Of a DNA stretch of 64,000 bases, positions 63,297 through 64,000 are shown one piece after another. This DNA comes from Rotaria socialis (taxonomy: Eukaryota; Rotifera; Eurotatoria; Philodinida; Philodinidae). The stretch is taken from the NCBI GenBank assembly GCA_905331475.1, contig CAJNYU010002047.1, forward strand, positions 67,141-131,140. Direction: 5' to 3'. Position 1 is the first letter of the stretch, and each line of letters starts with the position of its first letter. The notes below the pieces were generated by a model. It was given only the letters and a program-made list of their open reading frames with translations. It was not told the DNA's origin and made no database searches. Both the position numbers and the translations under genes were made by a program.

Positions 63297-64000
63297 CTAT
63301 GAGAATGAAAAGAAAAGAGAAAAAGAAAAAGGCTTAACGGTTTAAAAAGAAATAATAATGTCATCGAAAGTTCGAACATTAGGAGTTAGCCGAGCATTGG
63401 TATTATTTTGTTTAGTTTATTGGCAACAGAGACAAGAAAAATAACGACGTAGAATTTTCTTTTGGACAAAAGAGGAAGAAATTAAATGGGCGGATTAATT
63501 TAGTTTTTTAAATTTAAGATTAAAATAAATAAAAACACAATTTCTTTGCAGTAATTCTAGTTTGCAACCGAGATTTAGAAAAAAAGCGTATTGAATTGCT
63601 CGAAATTGATTAGCGAAGCATGTAAACTAGAATCACATCTTACCTCGGTACTCGACATTTTTTTGTTATTCATAAAAATTCAATAAAGTTGTTCTTCTAC
63701 AATTCAAAACAGAAGAATATTATTGAGTACATTTATTTCCTAAAAGACGTGCAATTGTGTTTTTTAATTCATAGTGATGTATTAACGTCGAATTTTCATG
63801 TCGTACCTAGTTTTTGAATAATTCGCGATTAGTAAAATATTTTATGCATAAAATTACTTTCGCATTATGTCGAGCTGTATTTATTCCGATATTTTGTTTT
63901 TCTTTGTTGCTGTTGTAGTGATTTTTCTCTCTTTGACATGTGTTTTCCTGCTAATTCAAGGTGAAAATTATTCACAGTGATTCATATATGGCAGATCTAT

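Noticed and set aside
1-64000. CRISPR arrays, rRNA or tRNA genes
   Set aside because: No regularly spaced identical repeats, no rRNA-like sequence and no convincing tRNA A/B-box pair were noticed by eye; weak tRNAs could be missed without a dedicated scan.

Overview
The window is eukaryotic and looks like an AT-rich invertebrate genome. Protein-coding genes are split by many GT-AG introns, most only about 50-60 bp long. Animal-specific families are present: the IMPase, PTTG1IP, TIM21, SIN1, OPA1, MAM-receptor and ankyrin/TRP-type channel families. There are no bacterial operons, ribosome binding sites or CRISPR arrays. Compact introns, AG sites placed just before several start codons, and short TGTGGG-type motifs would fit a bdelloid rotifer, but that assignment is inference. 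Two N gaps (17659-17818 and 32047-32146), three single Ns and a poly-G tract mark it as a draft assembly.

Layout. 1-9.1 kb is a gene desert filled with non-autonomous transposons: a long foldback, a CACTG-ended element with an internal minisatellite, and a perfect hAT-type palindromic MITE nested in an older hAT-like element. 9.1-12.5 kb holds a four-helix membrane protein and PEX12. 12.9-16.7 kb (minus) holds a fragmentary membrane-protein gene and the most unusual gene, an IRG-like GTPase that carries an N-terminal ubiquitin-like plus RING-like module. 16.7-25.5 kb is mostly non-coding, with one hypothetical ORF, a PEX12 pseudogene fragment and a small TA-flanked MITE. 25.5-31 kb is dense: IMPase, PTTG1IP-like and TIM21 in a same-strand row (possible operon), then a convergent MAM-domain receptor. 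32.5-38 kb has an RBR-type E3 and SIN1/MAPKAP1. 38.7-44.4 kb (minus) is a complete 24-exon OPA1. 44.4-46 kb carries a foldback element and a second hAT MITE with an exact 8-bp duplication. 46.5-48 kb is a serine/threonine dehydratase (serine racemase family). 49.8-58.5 kb is an 11-exon ankyrin-repeat ion channel. 60.2-62.8 kb (minus) has poorly resolved genes of unknown function.

The genes do not form one pathway. Several act in mitochondria (OPA1 in inner-membrane fusion, TIM21 in protein import), one in peroxisome import (PEX12), one in TORC2 signalling (SIN1), and two are linked to ubiquitin (the RBR protein and the RING-IRG fusion). All exon coordinates were read by eye from splice motifs, reading phase and remembered family features; nothing was aligned or searched by computer.
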